The translations under genes and the position numbers were made by a program. 64,000 nucleotides of DNA, taken from the NCBI GenBank assembly GCA_010279815.1, contig QEOQ01000378.1, forward strand, positions 494,414 through 558,413, given 5' to 3'. Shown piece after piece: positions 1 through 11,095 of the stretch. This DNA comes from Brachionus plicatilis. Its lineage: Eukaryota; Rotifera; Eurotatoria; Ploima; Brachionidae. The first letter of the stretch is position 1; every line of letters starts with the position of its first letter. The notes beneath the pieces were generated by a model that worked only from the letters and a program-made list of their open reading frames with translations, had not been told where the DNA came from and did not search any database.

Positions 1-559
1 NNNNNNNNNNNNNNNNNNNNNNNNNNNNNNNNNNNNNNNNNNNNNNNNNNNNNNNNNNNNNNNNNNNNNNNNNNNNNNNNNNNNNNNNNNNNNNNNNNNN
101 NNNNNNNNNNNNNNNNNNNNNNNNNNNNNNNNNNNNNNNNNNNNNNNNNNNNNNNNNNNNNNNNNNNNNNNNNNNNNNNNNNNNNNNNNNNNNNNNNNNN
201 NNNNNNNNNNNNNNNNNNNNNNNNNNNNNNNNNNNNNNNNNNNNNNNNNNNNNNNNNNNNNNNNNNNNNNNNNNNNNNNNNNNNNNNNNNNNNNNNNNNN
301 NNNNNNNNNNNNNNNNNNNNNNNNNNNNNNNNNNNNNNNNNNNNNNNNNNNNNNNNNNNNNNNNNNNNNNNNNNNNNNNNNNNNNNNNNNNNNNNNNNNN
401 NNNNNNNNNNNNNNNNNNNNNNNNNNNNNNNNNNNNNNNNNNNNNNNNNNNNNNNNNNNNNNNNNNNNNNNNNNNNNNNNNNNNNNNNNNNNNNNNNNNN
501 NNNNNNNNNNNNNNNNNNNNNNNNNNNNNNNNNNNNNNNNNNNNNNNNNNNNNNNNNNN
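1..559. other. Assembly gap
   Basis: All bases are n. Nothing can be said about this stretch; the first readable base is 560. Confidence 1.
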
Positions 560-1329
560 AAGATAATAATAAGCAAAAATAAAAAAAAAATTTTACCAAG
601 TTTTTTCACACTTTTGATTTATGAAGAACATCAATTCACTTTTTCTCAATAGAAAAAATTTAATTTTTTACTCTAAAGTAAATTATTAGCTTTAGAATTG
701 CTTTATTGTCTTTTAACTAGACTAAAGACAGCTTGAGTAAATTTTTGAACCAAAAAACATTGCTATTATTCCAATTAGATATATAATCCTTTGTTAAGAG
801 GATATCAACTAGTTACACAATTTATGATTAAAAATTTACACTAATTATCGGCTTCATGTGTAATTAAATTTCCACAAGTATTCATTTATTTTATTTAAAA
901 AATAATTTCAAATTCAAATTCAAGATTAATCAACAGGCTAGAGCCCATATCTCTTTCGAGACTGATTAACTCTTCATTTATTTAAATTAAAAATTAGTTC
1001 ATATAAAAATAATTTTTTTAAACATATAAAAAAAATAAACAATATCTTTTTTAAAAATATTTAAATATAAAGTTCTAAATTAATTGATCAAAAATTTTTA
1101 TGAATTAAATTTCCACAAGTATTCATTTATTTTATTTAAAAAATAATTTAGGAAAAGTTTTTCCAGGTCAGTTCCGAAATTTAAAAAAGATAATAAAAGT
1201 TAAAGATAACCAAATAAAAAAAAAGATAAAGAAAACCAGTACGATATATCAATTTGTAGAGAATTTTATCTTGATTAAAATGAGCTATTGTTTGTTTTAA
1301 TCCAGAGAATTTTGAAGGAGTTATGTAAA
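560..1329. other. Gene-free AT-rich stretch with an internal repeat
   Basis: No coding pattern seen. A sequence of about 40 nt beginning aaatttccacaagtattc occurs twice, at about 867-905 and 1107-1147, as a direct repeat. The rest is low-complexity A/T. Confidence 0.5.
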
Positions 1330-1980
1330 AAAATACAACAGATTTCTAAGATTTTATGTAAAAAGTAATCGTTTTTTTCAAAAAGATCTATTTCTTTCTG
1401 CTAGTGAATTTTTTTCTTCTGCTATTAAATTTTTTTTAACTGCTAGTAAAAAAAATTAATTAATGATAGCTAAATTTTTTGTATGCTTCCTAAAAAATTA
1501 AAAAATGAATTACTTAATTAATAAACTTGAAAAATGTTATATAAACAAATAATTGATAACTTCAGGCAAGCTACTCCTTTGGAAAATTCGTTTCAAGAGT
1601 ATAACGTTTTATCCAATGTTATAAATAGTGAAAACTTATCAAATCCTTTACAATTAGATGAACCGATTAATTTAAATTTTGGTCAAAATTATCAAGCTGA
1701 TGCACAAAAATCTTCAAATGGTCCAAAACGTCGTGGCCGATACTAAGCTTAATTTTTTTTATTCCTTTTCAACTTTAATATGAATAAAATTTTATAAAAA
1801 TATTTATGGTAATTTTTTTATACTTTTATTTTTGCTATCAAAAACAAAATTTTAATAGCAGGTGAAAAAAAATTGCTAGCAGAAGAAAATAATTACTATC
1901 ATTATATTAGCCAGCATGAAAATATGCTAGCAGAAAAAAAAATTTACTAGCAGAAGAAATAACGTCCTCTTTCAAATACC
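1330..1980. mobile_element. Foldback element with CTGCTA-motif arms
   Basis: The left arm (about 1385-1470) holds ctgctagtgaa, ctgctattaaa and ctgctagtaaa. The right arm (about 1855-1965) holds the same motif in reverse (ttaatagcagg, ttgctagcaga, atgctagcaga, ttactagcaga). The arms are inverted relative to each other and enclose a 70-codon ORF. This is the layout of a non-autonomous DNA transposon with subterminal repeats. No target-site duplication was identified and no superfamily can be assigned. Confidence 0.55.
1534..1746 (+). CDS. Hypothetical 70-aa ORF inside the foldback element
   Basis: The frame runs from ATG to TAA. The product is Asn/Gln/Leu-rich with a short basic tail (PKRRGRY) that could be a nuclear-localisation-like signal. 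No family is recognised, and there is no signal peptide or membrane segment. It lies between the inverted CTGCTA arms, so it is more likely transposon cargo or a remnant of an accessory protein than a host gene. Its base composition is somewhat less AT-rich than the flanks, which is the only other hint that it is or was coding. A chance ORF cannot be excluded. Confidence 0.3.
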   Translation: MLYKQIIDNFRQATPLENSFQEYNVLSNVINSENLSNPLQLDEPINLNFGQNYQADAQKSSNGPKRRGRY

Positions 1981-2688
1981 TTTCGACCAGAATTAGATAT
2001 CAAATTTTACACACATATTAAATAGAGATTAGCTATTAAATGAGTGGCTAATTAATATTTGATTTAAAGCACTTTTTTAAGATTTTTTTTATGTATATGT
2101 TGTAGTATGGTCCTTTTTCTTATATTTCAACGATTTAAATATGAAGTTGCTCTATAAAGTATATCATTTAAAAGCTAAGAGCCTAAGCTATAATATGAAA
2201 TGTAATTCTTAATAGTTATACAAGGATTTGATGAAAAATATTTGGATTAATGAGTAAAATAAAAAAATATTAATATAAAATAAAAAATGACAAAAAATTT
2301 TTTTTTTTAAATTTTGCTATCATATCATTTATGGCAATAATCTGCATTGGCCTCTGCACCATCTCTTATTCTTTTTGACAAAGTTCAAATAGAACAGAAA
2401 GTACAGAAAGGAATAGGACAAAATAAATCAAAATATAGAAAAAGTACAAAATTTTCACTATTTAATATTCTCATTGTCTAAACCTTTAACTATTGAATTA
2501 CTATTTCAAATAAATTCTCTCTTGAAAAAGTCTTTTCTGATTTAACAAGCCCTTTTCAACACCATTAATTGAACAATGAACATTTTTTGACAAAAAATTT
2601 TATTAACAAAAATTAATTTAATAAATTGATCAAATAAGAAAATCATTTTAGAAACAAAAAAAAAAAAAGAGTCAAATAAAAATCTAAT
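1981..2688. other. Gene-free AT-rich stretch (3' flank of hnRNP gene)
   Basis: No ORF or RNA gene was recognised. The right part, next to the stop codon at 2689, must contain the 3' UTR of the minus-strand hnRNP gene. Several AATAAA-like hexamers occur on the minus strand, but none can be singled out. Confidence 0.4.
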
Positions 2689-3837
2689 TCAAAACATGCC
2701 ATTGCCATTGCCCACCATATTTATTTGATTCATACCATTACTGATTAAATTTGGATTGTTCATCGAGTTGTTGATTGGAGCGGTGTTGTTGTTGTTGTTG
2801 ATTCGATAGGGTCCATTTCTGGCACCTCTTCTGCCTTGATTATTTTTGCCGCCTGAATAAGGAGCTTGAGATCTGTTGTTAAATTTTGAGTGTCCACCAC
2901 GCATTGGTCCACCTCCACTTCCTCTACCTCCACCGCCACCAGCACCACCAGCACCACCACGTCCATTCCGATTGTTACTGCCATTTGCATAGCCATTCGA
3001 ATAGTTGCCAAAATTCATGCCATTTCCACTAAAACCATTCATTTGAAAGCCATTGTTTCTGTTCTGTCCGAAATCATTGTTGTTAAAGTTGGAAAAATTT
3101 TGATGCTGTCTACTCTGATTACTAGCTCGGTTCTGAGATTGATTTGCGTCTTTGGGCAAGGCTTTTTGACACTGCAAGGTCAGGCCATTTACAATGTGGT
3201 GTTTTTCGATGATTATTTTGTCAACAGGATCATAGTCATCAAAAGTGATGAAGCCAAAGCCTCTCGAGGTATTTTTCTCTTTGTCCCTCATGATCGCACA
3301 GTCTGTTACGTTGCCATATGCTCCAAAATAACTTTTCAAGTCTTCTTCATTGATGGTGTCTCTGATGCCACCGACAAACAATTTTTTCACAGTCACTTGA
3401 ATTTCTTGCCGGCCCGAGTCTTCTTTTGGTGTGGCTCTTTTTGTCTCAACTTGTCTGCCGTCAATGTTGTGCGGCCTGTTCTGCATCAGCTGGTCAACAT
3501 GAGACGAACTTGCATAGGTCACAAAGCCAAAGCCTCGGCTCTTGCCCGACTCCTTGTCCTTCATCACCACCAAGTCCAGCAGCTCGCCAAACTTGGAAAA
3601 GTAATTTTTGAACGACTCATCGTCTGTCTTGTAGCTAAGGCCTCCCACAAATACTTTTCGAAAATGTTCGGGTTCTAACTGAGCGCTCTGGCTTTCATTT
3701 TGACTCTGATCACAATTATTCTCACTTTCTACCACTTCGCTTTGAGACTGGTTCTCGTCTTGCTGTTGCTCTTGTTGCTGCTCTGGTTGTTGGGTTTCTT
3801 CAACCACTTGATCATTTTGAGCATTTTCTTCACTCAT
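2689..3837 (-). CDS. hnRNP A/B-type RNA-binding protein (two RRMs, Gly/Asn-rich tail), intronless
   Basis: The 382-aa product is a nuclear pre-mRNA-binding protein of the hnRNP A1/A2/A3 (insect Hrb87F) type, expected to act in splicing choice and mRNA packaging. RRM1 spans about 61-137 (RNP2 VFVGGL, RNP1 RGFGFVTY) and RRM2 about 152-228 (RNP2 LFVGGI, RNP1 RGFGFITF). The linker and the [15 protein letters not shown] segment are typical of hnRNP A/B rather than Musashi or DAZAP1. The N-terminus is rich in Gln and Glu; the tail from about 235 is Asn/Gly/Arg-rich with RGG-like repeats, as in low-complexity hnRNP tails. It is a paralogue of the gene at 16290-17581 (RRMs nearly identical) but is less GC-rich and has no intron where that copy has one. 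The ATG at 3837 gives a complete N-terminus. Confidence 0.93.
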   Translation of the reverse strand: MSEENAQNDQVVEETQQPEQQQEQQQDENQSQSEVVESENNCDQSQNESQSAQLEPEHFRKVFVGGLSYKTDDESFKNYFSKFGELLDLVVMKDKESGKSRGFGFVTYASSSHVDQLMQNRPHNIDGRQVETKRATPKEDSGRQEIQVTVKKLFVGGIRDTINEEDLKSYFGAYGNVTDCAIMRDKEKNTSRGFGFITFDDYDPVDKIIIEKHHIVNGLTLQCQKALPKDANQSQNRASNQSRQHQNFSNFNNNDFGQNRNNGFQMNGFSGNGMNFGNYSNGYANGSNNRNGRGGAGGAGGGGGRGSGGGPMRGGHSKFNNRSQAPYSGGKNNQGRRGARNGPYRINNNNNTAPINNSMNNPNLISNGMNQINMVGNGNGMF

Positions 3838-4439
3838 TTTAAAATCACTGTTCTGACTAATTTAATTATTTAAAATTACTGTTTAAGTAAATTATTATTA
3901 TTTATTCAATATTTAAATGATATTAAAAAGAAAAAAATTATTGATCTTTTTTATACTCTTAGTAATTTTGAGTATCCATTTTTTATTTTCACTATAAACA
4001 AAGGCTATTCTTCTACTTCAATTAAATATGTATCGACACTTATTTTGTCTGATATTTTCTCAAATATGATCTTGTAATTTTTTTAATGCATTTCTGTTTA
4101 TTGCAATGGATACAAAGTTAAAATCGTTGTATATAACTTCATTCAAGTCAGGAAAATGTTCCAAGAAGTTGCATGAAATTTTTTATTTTATTTTTTTTCT
4201 GTCTAATTTCATCGCGATTTACTTCTATTTAATTTCGTTTTTTATAAAACCTTTAGGCTGAAAAGAAGTGTTGTACCTATTCATCACAGCAAGTTAGAAA
4301 AAAAAAACATTTAGTACTGTTTTTTATTTTTATTTTAAGGTTTTGTGCACCTATCTTAAGATTTATTAACATTTCATGCATTTTAATTCTAAATAAAAGT
4401 ATTCATTTAAAATTTTAATTATCATAGGGTGTCCAAATC
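3838..4439. other. 5' flank of the hnRNP gene, nothing recognised
   Basis: AT-rich DNA with no ORF above background. It presumably contains the promoter and 5' UTR of the minus-strand hnRNP gene. No TATA box or other site could be assigned with confidence. Confidence 0.4.
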
Positions 4440-4700
4440 AAAAACACATAATGTTAATGTATACCATATAAAAAGATGAACTTACTAGATAAAATGTATT
4501 AAATGAACTATATAAAAAAAGTATTTACTAGAAAATAAATTTAACACCTAGATAAAATTATTAACTAATAGAATTAATAGACACATTCATAGAGAAAAAA
4601 ATTAAAATGCTAGATCATTTTATTAATTAACTAGATATAATTAACACTAGATATTTTTACCTATTATAATTAATCCTATGCCAATCAAAAACACTAGTTA
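4440..4700. repeat. CTAGATAAA-motif repeat cluster
   Basis: At least eight loose copies of (a)ctagata(aa) lie between about 4488 and 4670 (ttactagataaa, acctagataaa, gctagatca, actagatataa, cactagata). The block shares about 25 nt with the repeat at 9163-9350 (ataaaaagatgaacttactagata against ataaaaagatgaaacttactagata). Reverse-complement motifs (tttatct) occur at 6550-6650, on the other side of the LINE, so the LINE may have inserted between the two arms of one foldback element. Confidence 0.5.
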
Positions 4701-4934
4701 AAAATTTAGAAAAATTTTTTTTCTCAGAAATTTTTTATATAATTATTTTGAAAATTTAGGGACCGGTATTGAATTTTCAACAGCTTCTTCAATATTATTT
4801 GATGTTTATGGCATAATTGACGGCAAACTTTTAGGTTGATTAGACTCTTGAATGTCATTATATTCTTTATTTCAAAAATATTCTTGTTATTAAATATAAT
4901 CTTTTAAATGTTAACATTTAAAAGAGACTAGAGA

Positions 4935-6509
4935 AATTAAATGGCAACAAATCGATAGGCACAGACCAAGTACATCCACTGATATTGAAAAACTGCTCAA
5001 AAACGATGTCAGTGCCATTGAAGATAATTTACGCAAAATCACTAGAGACAGGAAAAATCCCAAAAAGAGTGGAAAAGAGCAAATGTGTTGCCGATCTACA
5101 AAAAAGGAAGTAAATTAGAGCCAGTTAATTATCGACCCGTATCACTTACGTCAGTTGCTTGTAAAGTTATGGAAGGTATTGTAAGGGACCGACTAATATT
5201 TTACCTTCAAGATAATAATCTAATAATTGGAAGTCAACATGGATTTGTTCCAAAGAAAGGATGTGTAACGAACCTACTTGAAACGCTTGATATGATCACG
5301 TCTGAGTTGGCCAAAGGCAATAGTGTGGATGAAATACTATTAGACTTCTCAAAGGCTTTTGATACGGTACCGCATCAACGACTTCTTCATAAACTACGTG
5401 GTTATGGGCAAGGTGAGAAAATAGTAAGGTGGCTCGAAAATTTTTTGAGTATGAGAACTCAGCGAGTTGTGCTTGGTGATGGAGTTTCTAGATGGTCAGA
5501 TGTACTGAGTGGAGTTCCGCAAGAGTCTGTACTTGGATCCCTGCTATTTTTTCTGTACATAAATGACCTACCTGACTGCGTTTCAAATAAAATGGAATTG
5601 TATGCAGATGACTCAAAAATACTCGGTATAGTTAATAATGTTTATGAGAGAGCGATGTTACAGAAAGATCTGGATGCAGTATGTCAATGGATAGAGGTTT
5701 GGCGTTTGGGACTGTGTGCTAACAAATGTAAAGTAATGCATTTCAGCAGACTAAATGAAAGGCATAAATATACACAAAAAAGCAACATGAATGCTATACT
5801 AGCGACCACAGATTGTGAAAGGGATCTTGGAGTGATGGTTTCATCAGATTTAAAGTGGACCAGCCAAGTGAAAAGTGCTTGTGCGAAAGCGAGTAGGGTA
5901 CTTGGAATGCTAAAGCGAACGTTTACAAGTAGAGAGGAAAGACTGTGGGTAAGATTGTATATTTCCATGGTGAGACCCCACCTAGATTATGTAGTACAGG
6001 TTTCGAATCCAAGTATGAAAATGGATGTGAATGCATTGGAAAAGGTGCAAGAGAGGGCAACAAAAATACCTATGTCTGTAAGAAATATGCCGTATGAAAT
6101 GAGGCTGACAAAATTAGGACTGGCAAAGCTGAGTGAAAGAAGAGTGAGAGGGGACTTGATTGAAATGTACAAATTAGTGAATGGAGTAGAAATGGTAAGC
6201 TTGGTCAAGAATCTAGTGAATAAATCAGAAAACAAGGGACCAGCCGGGGCGTTAAGAGGAAATAGCATTAGAGGCCAGAGAGAAAGTTTCCCAGCTCAAA
6301 TTAGAAACGATTTTGCAGCTGCAGTAAGTGCCAGACATGTATTTTTCTCAAATAGAGTAGTTCCGCATTGGAATAAGCTGCCAGAAAATGTGGTGAAATC
6401 CAAGTCAACTGCTAAATTTAAAATGGCTTTAGATAAGTTCAATGGAATCGGCTGCTACAGCACCACACGGCCAATTGGAGGTGATGGGCTCAGACAATCT
6501 ACATGTTAG
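4935..6509 (+). pseudogene. CR1/Jockey-like LINE reverse transcriptase, 5'-truncated, frameshifted
   Basis: This is the RT domain and C-terminus of a non-LTR retrotransposon ORF2. From 5085 a frame of about 474 codons shows the RT motifs in order: YKKGS..P.NYRPVSL, HGF.P.KGC.TNL, DFSKAFDTVPH, SGVPQ, the catalytic YADD (5601-5612), and the CR1-type C-terminus with LP..VV..KS...FK..LD. Upstream, 4935-5060 encodes the preceding part (GTDQVHP, ETGKIPK) in another frame. One extra A in the A-run near 5058-5063 breaks the join to EWKRANVLP. The endonuclease and ORF1 are missing, so the copy is 5'-truncated. The usual GVPQGS reads GVPQES. No other frame break was seen, so it is fairly young but dead. 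Confidence 0.9.
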
Positions 6510-6660
6510 GTGTCGCAGCAAGAACTACTACTACTACTTCTACTACTACATTTATCTTTTGAAGAATACATTTATCTGCTAATCAATTTATTTTGCTACT
6601 AAGAAAAATAATTATCTACAATATTTTTATCTATTAAAAATTAGATACCATAAAATATAA
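6510..6660. repeat. LINE 3' end with (ACT)n tail, then tttatct repeats
   Basis: Just after the RT stop codon, cgcagcaagaa runs into (act/tac)n microsatellite DNA up to about 6550, as expected for a CR1-type element ending in short tandem repeats instead of poly-A. From 6550 to 6650 several tttatct motifs follow, the reverse complement of the agataaa motif at 4440-4700. Confidence 0.6.
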
Positions 6661-7576
6661 TTAGCTGCTACCAAAAAACTAAGCCCTTTCTGAATTTGTA
6701 TTTATTTTTTAATCTTTTACAGCAAAAAAATTTAAACTTTACAAAAAATTTGTTAATTTTGCATTTTTGGCATTTTATTTCTCCCGTAAAAATTAGTCAA
6801 ATTGAATATTTTTTTTTTTCATTTTAAAGATCTTAGTTTTAAGTCGGTAAAAAAATTTTCAATGATTAATACCAGCTTTCAGCTTAGTGTAAAGTTTCTT
6901 ACAAATATTCTATTTTGAAATGAATAGAGACCGAACTTTTCTAAAAATTTCTTTATTTCATTAAAGATATTGGCTCTAAACCTTTAAATTAAAATTTCAA
7001 CGACAAATATATAATAAATTCTAGCTAACTATTTAACTTATTAACCGTTTCCTTTGGAAAATAGCATGGGGAGAGTAGATCAACTATCAAAATACGATAA
7101 AATACTGGACTTAATGTGATTTTTTTTATATAAATTAACAACGCTAGAATTTTAAATAAAAAATGAAGATTTAAATTAATAGTGTATTGAAAACTTCATT
7201 AATTTTTGATTAACAAAAACAACTAAATAAATTTCTTAATAAAAATTTATTACTCGTCCAAAAGCATATAGTAAAATTTTAATTTTAAACACCAAAAAAA
7301 TAATTTCTATTGAGTGTTTTTGCCAAAGTTATTCAAAAATTTGATTTAAATCTTCAAAAATAAAGAATTAAAAAATGTTTATGCCAAAAAACATAATAAA
7401 TAAATCTTAAAATTAATAAAATTAAAAAAAATCTATTCTCTTGAAGTTGAAAAAAAAATTATTGATTAGTTGCCACAAAAAAAGTTTAAACGCAAATATA
7501 AATCTCTTCATTTCTTGGTTACAAATCCTGTCTAAACAAAAAACTAATAATTTATTAAAAAAATTCAACAGCAAAA
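6661..7576. other. Gene-free AT-rich stretch; 5' flank of coiled-coil gene
   Basis: No coding pattern. The last part should contain the promoter and 5' UTR of the gene starting at 7577. The start context is caacagcaaaaATGAGC, with A at -3. Confidence 0.4.
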
Positions 7577-9163
7577 ATGAGCGCCAAAAATTTATGGTTA
7601 GACACAAAACCAGCTGTGTCTCTGGGCCAAATTTACCAATCATGTCTCGCCAGACTCAAAGACATAAAAACAAAATTGGATCTACTGGACACCAAGTACC
7701 AAATTGATGAACAAAATCGGTTCAGAACTCTGTCTACTCTTTCAGCAAGTCTTAACCGAGTGCGGAAGTTGGTCGGAATCGCAGATATAAAGTCCAAACG
7801 AGACATCGTTGACATTATTAAAGTAATTAACCAGAACATTAAAATCAACAATGAAGAAAAGGAAAAAGAAATGCAAAGAGAAGCTCTTAATCGGCAAATT
7901 TTGATCCAGGAAGTAACAGATGACCCGGAGGAAAGTGAAGAAAAGCTCAAGCAAGAACTTAGAGCTTTTTTTATTTTTTCAAACAAATTAACAAAAATAA
8001 TTCGCGAAAAACAGGAGGAAAATAGTCAACTAAACAATTTAGATAAGAAAAAATTCGATCCTCTCATAACACCTTTGCTCAGTGGCATTAGAAAAAATTA
8101 TATAAAAATTAGCCAGCAAGATGAGCTTGATTTGGAGAGCTTAATTTCGGTGCTGGACCAAAGCGAAACTGCCTTGGAACAGGACTACAAAGAACTAATA
8201 GATTCAATGGAAATAATAGCTTTCACATGCCACAAATATTTGCTTAGCTTTTACCAAGAAGGCAGCCACATTGAATCTAAAATGGTCGGAAAACTGTCCG
8301 ATCTACTTGAACAAGTGGTCAAGTACGATTCTAAAAAAAGCTGGCTTTTTAAATACACCAAAAAGTACATCAATTATTTGCGCAATATTCACCATTCATT
8401 TTCTGATCCAAATGGGGTTTCATTGAAGCAATTTAGTGACACTGGTCACAAAATTTCCGCTAGGTTTGATCTAGACCACCTGCAAGTTCTGCTCATAATT
8501 CCTGAGAATAGCTATTTGCTGAATGAGTGTGTCAAAATGCTGCGTGAATGGATCGAGTACGATTCACTGTATGCCAAAATGGTCGAAAATGATATCATGG
8601 AAATAGAGAAAAAAAGAAAGGCCCTGCTTAATGACAAGACATATTTTGACAGATTGTTTAGTCAACTGGTTCGCAGGCTGGATTTGATAAGAAAAGAATT
8701 GGTAGAGTCTAGTGCCAGCCTTAAGGTAAACTTGATTGAAATGTGCACCAAAAGGCCCAGTTTTGGCGCTGACTTGAGGATTTTTTTCGACCAGGTAGAA
8801 ATGGAATTGTCGCTGATAGAAAAAGAGATGAACAAGCTGAATTTAGTGGGAAGCACGGATGTGCTGAAATGGTCTATGCTAAAGGGAAAACTGGAATGCT
8901 TGGAGTACCATATGCGAAGAAATTACGGCATGAAAAAAATTGAACAGCATGATTTGGATGTTTTAGATGCAGGCTGGTTGAATTTAAAGAACATTCATTT
9001 GTATAAAACATCCGATCAGACTGTGGAAAAAATTTTCTATGCACTTGAGTTGCCTAGATTTAAGTTTGGTCACCATGCGGCCGAGACATTGAGCAACACG
9101 CAACCAATAAATGGTAATTTTGTTAAGTTTTTTTCTTTTCATCATTGTTATTTTACGGCATAG
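7577..9163 (+). CDS. Large alpha-helical, coiled-coil protein of unknown function
   Basis: The open frame has 528 codons and its codon composition differs clearly from the surroundings, so it is a real gene. The product is mostly helical, rich in Leu, Lys, Glu and Asp, with heptad-like stretches around residues 15-75, 90-165 and 330-430 and scattered Trp and Tyr. There is no signal peptide, membrane segment or catalytic motif. I do not recognise the family; it resembles scaffold or cytoskeletal proteins only in general character. A consensus donor (AATG/GTAATT) lies at 9114. Splicing from there to an AG at 9398-9399 would replace the last 16 residues with a short exon ending at a TAG at 9471-9473, and the CTAGATAAA repeat at 9163-9350 would then be intronic. 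Without splicing the frame ends at 9163. The C-terminus is therefore uncertain. Confidence 0.75.
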   Translation: MSAKNLWLDTKPAVSLGQIYQSCLARLKDIKTKLDLLDTKYQIDEQNRFRTLSTLSASLNRVRKLVGIADIKSKRDIVDIIKVINQNIKINNEEKEKEMQREALNRQILIQEVTDDPEESEEKLKQELRAFFIFSNKLTKIIREKQEENSQLNNLDKKKFDPLITPLLSGIRKNYIKISQQDELDLESLISVLDQSETALEQDYKELIDSMEIIAFTCHKYLLSFYQEGSHIESKMVGKLSDLLEQVVKYDSKKSWLFKYTKKYINYLRNIHHSFSDPNGVSLKQFSDTGHKISARFDLDHLQVLLIIPENSYLLNECVKMLREWIEYDSLYAKMVENDIMEIEKKRKALLNDKTYFDRLFSQLVRRLDLIRKELVESSASLKVNLIEMCTKRPSFGADLRIFFDQVEMELSLIEKEMNKLNLVGSTDVLKWSMLKGKLECLEYHMRRNYGMKKIEQHDLDVLDAGWLNLKNIHLYKTSDQTVEKIFYALELPRFKFGHHAAETLSNTQPINGNFVKFFSFHHCYFTA

Positions 9164-9350
9164 GATTAATTATAATAGATAAAAAGATGAAACTTACTAG
9201 ATATTATATTAAAAGATAAAAAGGATGAAATCAACTAGATAATTTTATTAAATAATAGATAAAATAACAAAACACTATATAGAAATATTTTTTACTAGAT
9301 AAAAAAATTATTTGATGGACAAGAAAATAAAAAATAAACTATATTTTATT
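9163..9350. repeat. CTAGATAAA-motif repeat, second copy
   Basis: It begins ggattaattataatagataaaaag and contains about six tagata(aa) motifs (acttactagata, caactagata, aatagataaaa, ttactagataaaa). It matches the block at 4440-4700 in the same orientation. Its first 16 bases are the reverse complement of ctattataattaatcc at about 4663-4678, which may be a terminal inverted repeat of the family. Confidence 0.5.
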
Positions 9351-9473
9351 ATTATTTATATTTTTCTTCTTTTATTGCGCGACTAATGAACATGATCAGG
9401 TGTAGAATCTTTTTTCGTCCTCTTGAGTTTTTCGCGTATCTGCTCTTGTCCATTTTACCAGTTTAAAAAGTAG

Positions 9474-10140
9474 AAAAGCAAAAAATGAACACACAAAAAG
9501 AAGAAATTTAGAAGCTTTTGTCTTTAAATTTAAATTTTTAATATTTTGTTTTGCAATTATTTAAATTATCTGGTTTCTGATTTAGCCAAATTTATTTATT
9601 TTCTAAATTTATTGAATTTTTGGAAATTTCAGTTAGGATACTTTTTTTTTTGAAGAATTTGGAGCATATGTCTAATATGTGATCGAACAATTATTTAATG
9701 TGCCGATCTAAAAATCCTTCAGATTAAAAAAATAATCAAAAATTCAAGACAAAAAATAAGATAAAATTAGGGAACTAATTAAATGGTCAGTATTTCTTAT
9801 GTAATTGATCTGTAAAAAATAATTTTTCGGTCAGTATTTTATCTAAATGGTCCGTATTAATTAAAATTTTTATCAGTTAAAAATTAAAAAATTAGCAATA
9901 AAAAAAAATTTTTGAGCTGTAAAACAAAATTAAAAAAAAATATATTACCAAATATAATTTTTGCAGAATACCGGACAAGTTCAGCCACCTTTTTTCCATT
10001 TGAGATCATCATTTGGTGCACAATCTAAATTGTAACTGCCCTTTTTTAAAATGTTAAAATGAATTTCAAGGCATTTCAGTGATAGTTGAGATTCTTTTTT
10101 GTTACTTTATTTTAATCGCTAGCTGAACAATAGTTCTTTG
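9474..10140. other. AT-rich stretch with ggtcagtattt repeats
   Basis: Three loose copies of atggtc(a/c)gtattt lie between 9784 and 9860. Near 9700-9735 there is a partial match, on the minus strand, to the LINE 3'-tail sequence seen at 24712. No gene recognised. Confidence 0.35.
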
Positions 10141-10365
10141 GACAATCATCACAGGTATTTGAACTTGCAGTTTTATTTCTTTTAGTCCAATTGTATTCAG
10201 AAGTCCACTGTTTTAATTCAATCAGTAGTCAATTTTTTGCCATCGACAGTACTGCTAGTATAGTGATAGCTCCAGCTCCCTTCTTGATTAATTTTTCTCA
10301 TTGCATCGTATTTACACCTGAGCTTTTCTTCGATCTCCCAGTTCTTTTATTTTAAAGTCGAGCTG
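10080..10365 (-). pseudogene. Degenerate zinc-finger piece of a DNA-transposon protein
   Basis: Read on the minus strand, two frames carry protein-like sequence: one with LRCKYDAMRK and TVDGKK, the other continuing with YNWTKRNKT and CDDCPKNYC. The pairing of a Trp-basic segment with spaced cysteines resembles the FLYWCH-like finger before the MULE transposase core. At least one frameshift and one stop lie between the pieces. The family call is by eye and tentative. Confidence 0.35.
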
Positions 10366-10689
10366 TTTATTCAGTTATATGAGACTTATGTGATGATACA
10401 CTGTCATCATCTAAAATATAGTTTGGAATTGTATTTTAAGTCATTAGTTTTAATAAAATTTTAATTTGATTTAGATTAATTTTAGTTTGATTTTGGTTAT
10501 TAAAGTTAAATAAAGGCATATGATTATTACCTGTGTTTATTTTATGCAAAAAAAAACAAAAATACTGAATTTAGAACAAAATTTTGTATTCATTACTATT
10601 TTTTTGAAAAACATAGCACTAATTATCTAAGTAGAACAAAAAAATAAAAATAAAAACAGAATATATTTTTTAAGGACAAAAGAAAACTT

Positions 10690-11015
10690 AATTTATTTTT
10701 TTGTGTTTTTCGATCGAGCTGGTCTTCCGCGTTTTTTCCTTATTAATTTTTCCAATAGGGTATAATTTTAAGTCGAATAGCACATTTTGTACACTGATAC
10801 CATATTATATCTGCTTGCTAAGTTTCTGTCGCTCTTTTTACAGTCCAGTTATTTCCCTCAAATTCTCGATCAAGGCATTTTTTAGTATCCTCCAAAGAGC
10901 GAAAACTACAGAAAGGAAAATAACTCTTAACTTTCCCTCTAGTTTTTCCTTTAGAGTTAGGTTCAAAAGCCTGATCTTGAGGTATGTTATAAGGAATTTC
11001 TACAATCACATACAT
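10690..11015 (-). pseudogene. Second degenerate zinc-finger piece, same family as 10080-10365
   Basis: From an ATG at 11015 the minus strand encodes about 65 residues (CSFRSLEDTKKCL, NNWTVKRATET), then a stop. The sense continues in the same frame with DIIWYQCTKCAIRLKI, which looks like the C..C half of a FLYWCH-like finger. A shifted frame then gives RGRPARSKN, a tail also seen after the SWIM piece at 12164-12455 (KGRPAKSNN). I read it as a broken MULE-type transposon protein. Confidence 0.4.
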
Positions 11016-11054
11016 TTTTTTTTAAATTACAGAGTTATTTTAGAGTTTAATTTT

Positions 11055-11095
11055 TTATTTGTTTTATCTGTACCGAGCTAAAGCTCCTTCAGATT
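11055..11095 (-). repeat. LINE 3' tail (solo)
   Basis: On the minus strand this reads aatctgaaggagctttagct, then cggtacagataaaacaaat. That is nearly the same as the tail after the LINE at 24712-24770 and similar to those at 34728 and 47550. No RT sequence adjoins it, so this is a very short 5'-truncated insertion. Confidence 0.6.

Noticed and set aside
2890..3678. Long plus-strand ORF opposite the hnRNP gene at 2689-3837
   Set aside because: It is the complement of the RRM and Gly/Asn-rich coding sequence; its Thr/Ser-rich start mirrors the Gly codons. No domain of its own.
5684..6268. Minus-strand ORFs within the LINE
   Set aside because: Antisense shadows of the intact RT frame.
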